DNA from: Fibrobacterota bacterium
GTDB taxonomy: Bacteria; Fibrobacterota; Chitinivibrionia; Chitinivibrionales; Chitinispirillaceae
DNA length: 36,667 nucleotides
Assembly: GCA_023436205.1 (NCBI GenBank)
Contig: JAEZKC010000129.1
Location: 1-36,667 of the forward strand
Reading direction: 5' to 3'
The notes under the pieces: generated by a model
Told to the model about the DNA's origin: nothing
Seen by the model: only the letters and a program-made list of their open reading frames with translations
The model's database searches: none
Made by a program: the position numbers and the translations under genes
Part shown: positions 34,437-36,667 of the stretch, piece by piece
Numbering within the stretch: position 1 is the stretch's first letter
How the letters are laid out: each line of letters begins with the position of its first letter

Positions 34437-36667
34437 CGAGTACCGGTCACCCACTTTACACCATGGGATTTCAACTGGCCTGTCGGTGCCCCGGATGGTT
34501 CGGTTTCACCACAGATGCCGGAACCCACAAATGACAACATATTGGATGAGCCCTCTATTGGCTGTGGTTCGATCATCAAAATAGAGAACCAGAGTTTAGA
34601 TGAAGTAGTAGACATTTCCGGATTACCGATAAACCTTCACTATTCCAGTGAAAAAGTTATTGGTCGAAAATCAGCATATTCACTTACAATCCCCCTTCTG
34701 GGTGAGACATATCCAACTCTTCTGAAGAGAGTCGAAATGAAGGTGTATATTGCCGGCCAACAGCATGTACAAAGTTTCGAGCCCGAACCAGATCTTCGTG
34801 TTTCTTACACATGGGATGGAAAAGATGCTTATGGGCGCGAGATTCAGGGTTCTCGGCCGGTGGAGATCGATATTGGCTATGTATATGATGGAGAATTTCA
34901 GATCCCATCCGATCAGGAAAACAGCTTTGCTGCTTTCTCAGGCGTTCGAATGCAGGGAATACCAGCGCGCCAGGAGGTAACATTACGGCAACGTCATGTG
35001 ACTGCTGTTGGGCCATATTCTGCGAAAGAACAAAGGTTCGGTGCTTGGACTTTGGGCGAGCACCATTTTTACGATCCTGCCAGTGGAATTCTCAACTTAG
35101 GCAACGGCTTACGGTACAGTGCGGACAATACATCAAAAATGATATCCGCAGTTGCCGGAACAGGTGAATGCAGTATGGACATTGATGATCCGGCATCAAT
35201 ATGCCACCCTGTAGCGCTTGCCACGGGCTCTGATGGCAGTATCTATGTAGCCAGTGCTACTACCTGTCAAATTAAAAAAATTAATACCGAGCACACTGTA
35301 ACTGATGTGGCTGGAAATGGTACCTGCTCATCTTGCGGAGATGGTGGACCTGCGAATAGTGCTGGTTTCAGTTTGCCCATAGCTATGGCGCTAAGCGATG
35401 ATGGTAGTATATATATCGCAGATTGCGTTGATGACCGAATTCGCAAGGTAGACCCAAGTGGCATTATTACTACGATAGCTGGTACTGGTGAGAGTGGATT
35501 TAGTGGAGATGGGGGACTTGCGGTTGATGCACAAATTGATTATCCAAATGGAATCGCGCTAGGATCTGATGGTGCGATCTATTTTACTGATGCATACAAT
35601 AACAGAGTCAGAAAAATAGATAAAAGAGGCATTATTTCCACGGTTGCCGGTAATGGTGAGCAGGGTTACAGCGGAGACAATGGCCCTGCAAGGGAAGCTA
35701 GACTGTTTTTCCCGAGATGTATCACGGTTGCACCAGATGGAAACATTTACTTGGCAGACTTATACAATTATCGGATTCGCAAAGTAGGACCAGATGGTTT
35801 GATCACAACAATAGCTGGGAACGGAACATTTGGTTCTAACGGTGATGGCGGGCTTGCAACCGAAGCGGAATTAGGTTATATCAGCAGTATTGCTCGTGCG
35901 CAGGATGGCAGCCTTTACATTACGGATGTCTCTGCTAGCCGTATCCGCAGAATAAGCCCAGAAGGGTACATCTACACTGTGGCAGGAAATGGCACACAGG
36001 GTTACGGTGGAGATGGAGGTGTAACTTCTGCAGCTGTATTTAATTATCCACATTGTATTTCGCTTGGATCTGATGGCGGCCACATGTATATCGCTGATAC
36101 CTATAATCATCTAGTACGGAAAAATTCTCCAGTCTATCCCGCATTCACTTCAGAAGATCTTCTGATCCCCTCCCAGGACGGCTCCCAGATCTTCCATTTC
36201 AACCCCAATGGCAAGCACCTCCGTACTCTCGATGCGCTCACCGGCAAGGCCATTTACACTTTCAATTACGATGAGTCCGGCTATCTTGCAAGCATCGTCG
36301 ATATCGACAGTAACATTACCACTATTGAACGCGATGCCCAGGGCAACCCAACAGCCATCGTGGCCCCCTTCGGACAGAGGACAACTCTTGCTCTCAATAA
36401 TGAAGGATATTTGAGCACCATCACCAACCCGGCTGGTGAAACCGTTTCCTGCACCTATCTTGAAGGCGGGCTCATGTCATCCTTCACCGATGCAAAAGGC
36501 AACACTTCACGGTTTACCTATGATGATTTGGGCAGACTTATCAAAGATGAAGATGCAGCTGGTGGTTTTACCGCTTTGGAACGGACTGAGACCGCTCTGG
36601 GACATGAGATAAAGAAGATCGTTAAAGCAGAAGACAATAAAGTGTATGAAACGGTATATGTTACAGA
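34437..36667 (+). pseudogene. Teneurin-like surface protein, segment 4: FN-plug, six NHL blades, YD repeats (open at window edge)
   Basis: The same frame as segment 3 runs on without a stop to the right edge (over 740 codons). It opens RVPVTHFTPWDFNWPVGAPD, so the TGA before it most likely replaces TGG (Trp). The plug region has YSSEKVIGRKSAYSLTIPLL, YTWDGKDAYGREIQG and WTLGEHHFYDPASGILNLGN, each matching the teneurin core (YSS...GY, F/YTWDxxDxYG, W.L..HH.Y....GIL..G.G). From about 35140 to 36130 six NHL blades follow (TTIAGTGESGFSGDGG then IYFTDAYNNRVRKID). After 36140 YD/RHS repeats begin (NYDESGYLASIVD, FTYDDLGRLIKDEDAAG). The C-terminal part, where Rhs and teneurins carry variable toxin-like tips, lies outside the window. 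Confidence 0.88.

Overview
This window most likely comes from a Gram-negative bacterium of the Fibrobacterota lineage (Fibrobacter/Chitinispirillum-like). The evidence is a TIGR02147-type regulator (a family named for its expansion in Fibrobacter succinogenes), several lipoproteins, GH9 and GH5 cellulases, and at least five large secreted proteins ending in a ~70-80 residue beta-sandwich tail of the type IX secretion (T9SS) sorting type. No rRNA, tRNA, CRISPR array, integrase or transposase was found.

Layout. (1) 1-4.05 kb: a tight plus-strand cluster of a 5'-open Ig-like protein, a signal-peptide protein and a 623-residue protein with a C-terminal GH19 chitinase/lysozyme fold, met head-on by a small minus-strand gene. 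(2) 4.1-8.2 kb: two minus-strand cellulases, GH9 and lipoprotein GH5, with terminator hairpins. (3) 8.3-9.9 kb: two divergent ZIP-type metal transporters; the second is split by a frame change at a G-run that is also a perfect -1 slippery heptamer. (4) 9.9-13.3 kb: an operon-like GNAT / radical SAM-SPASM / Yip1-like membrane protein set, then a SIMPL-domain lipoprotein with a small lipoprotein. (5) 13.5-21.4 kb: three consecutive large secreted proteins (two paralogous beta-propellers and a GLUG-repeat protein). (6) 21.4-29.4 kb: a membrane protein, a GH25 lysozyme, an 853-residue secreted protein with Ser/Thr-rich amphipathic stretches, a 413-residue lipoprotein, and a TIGR02147 regulator translationally coupled to a lipoprotein. 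(7) 29.4-31.3 kb: about 1.9 kb without a convincing gene, built from dispersed repeat modules (here named A, B, C, D) plus a strictly 21-bp-phased array whose two arms point in opposite directions. (8) 31.3 kb to the right edge: a giant teneurin-like gene (signal peptide, beta-helix-like head, five 207-bp Ig repeats, TTR/carboxypeptidase-regulatory domain, FN-plug, six NHL blades, YD repeats). It is interrupted by two frameshifts and one in-frame TGA and is open at the right edge.

Most of the identifiable products act at the cell surface or outside it: polysaccharide hydrolysis (GH5, GH9, GH19, GH25), T9SS-type display of propeller/GLUG proteins, and a teneurin/Rhs-like shell protein. The most unusual content is the broken teneurin-like gene, the phased 21-bp inverted array just upstream of it, and the family of REP/MITE-like modules recurring in a similar order in intergenic DNA. 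All family calls are from reading the sequence; no database search was run.
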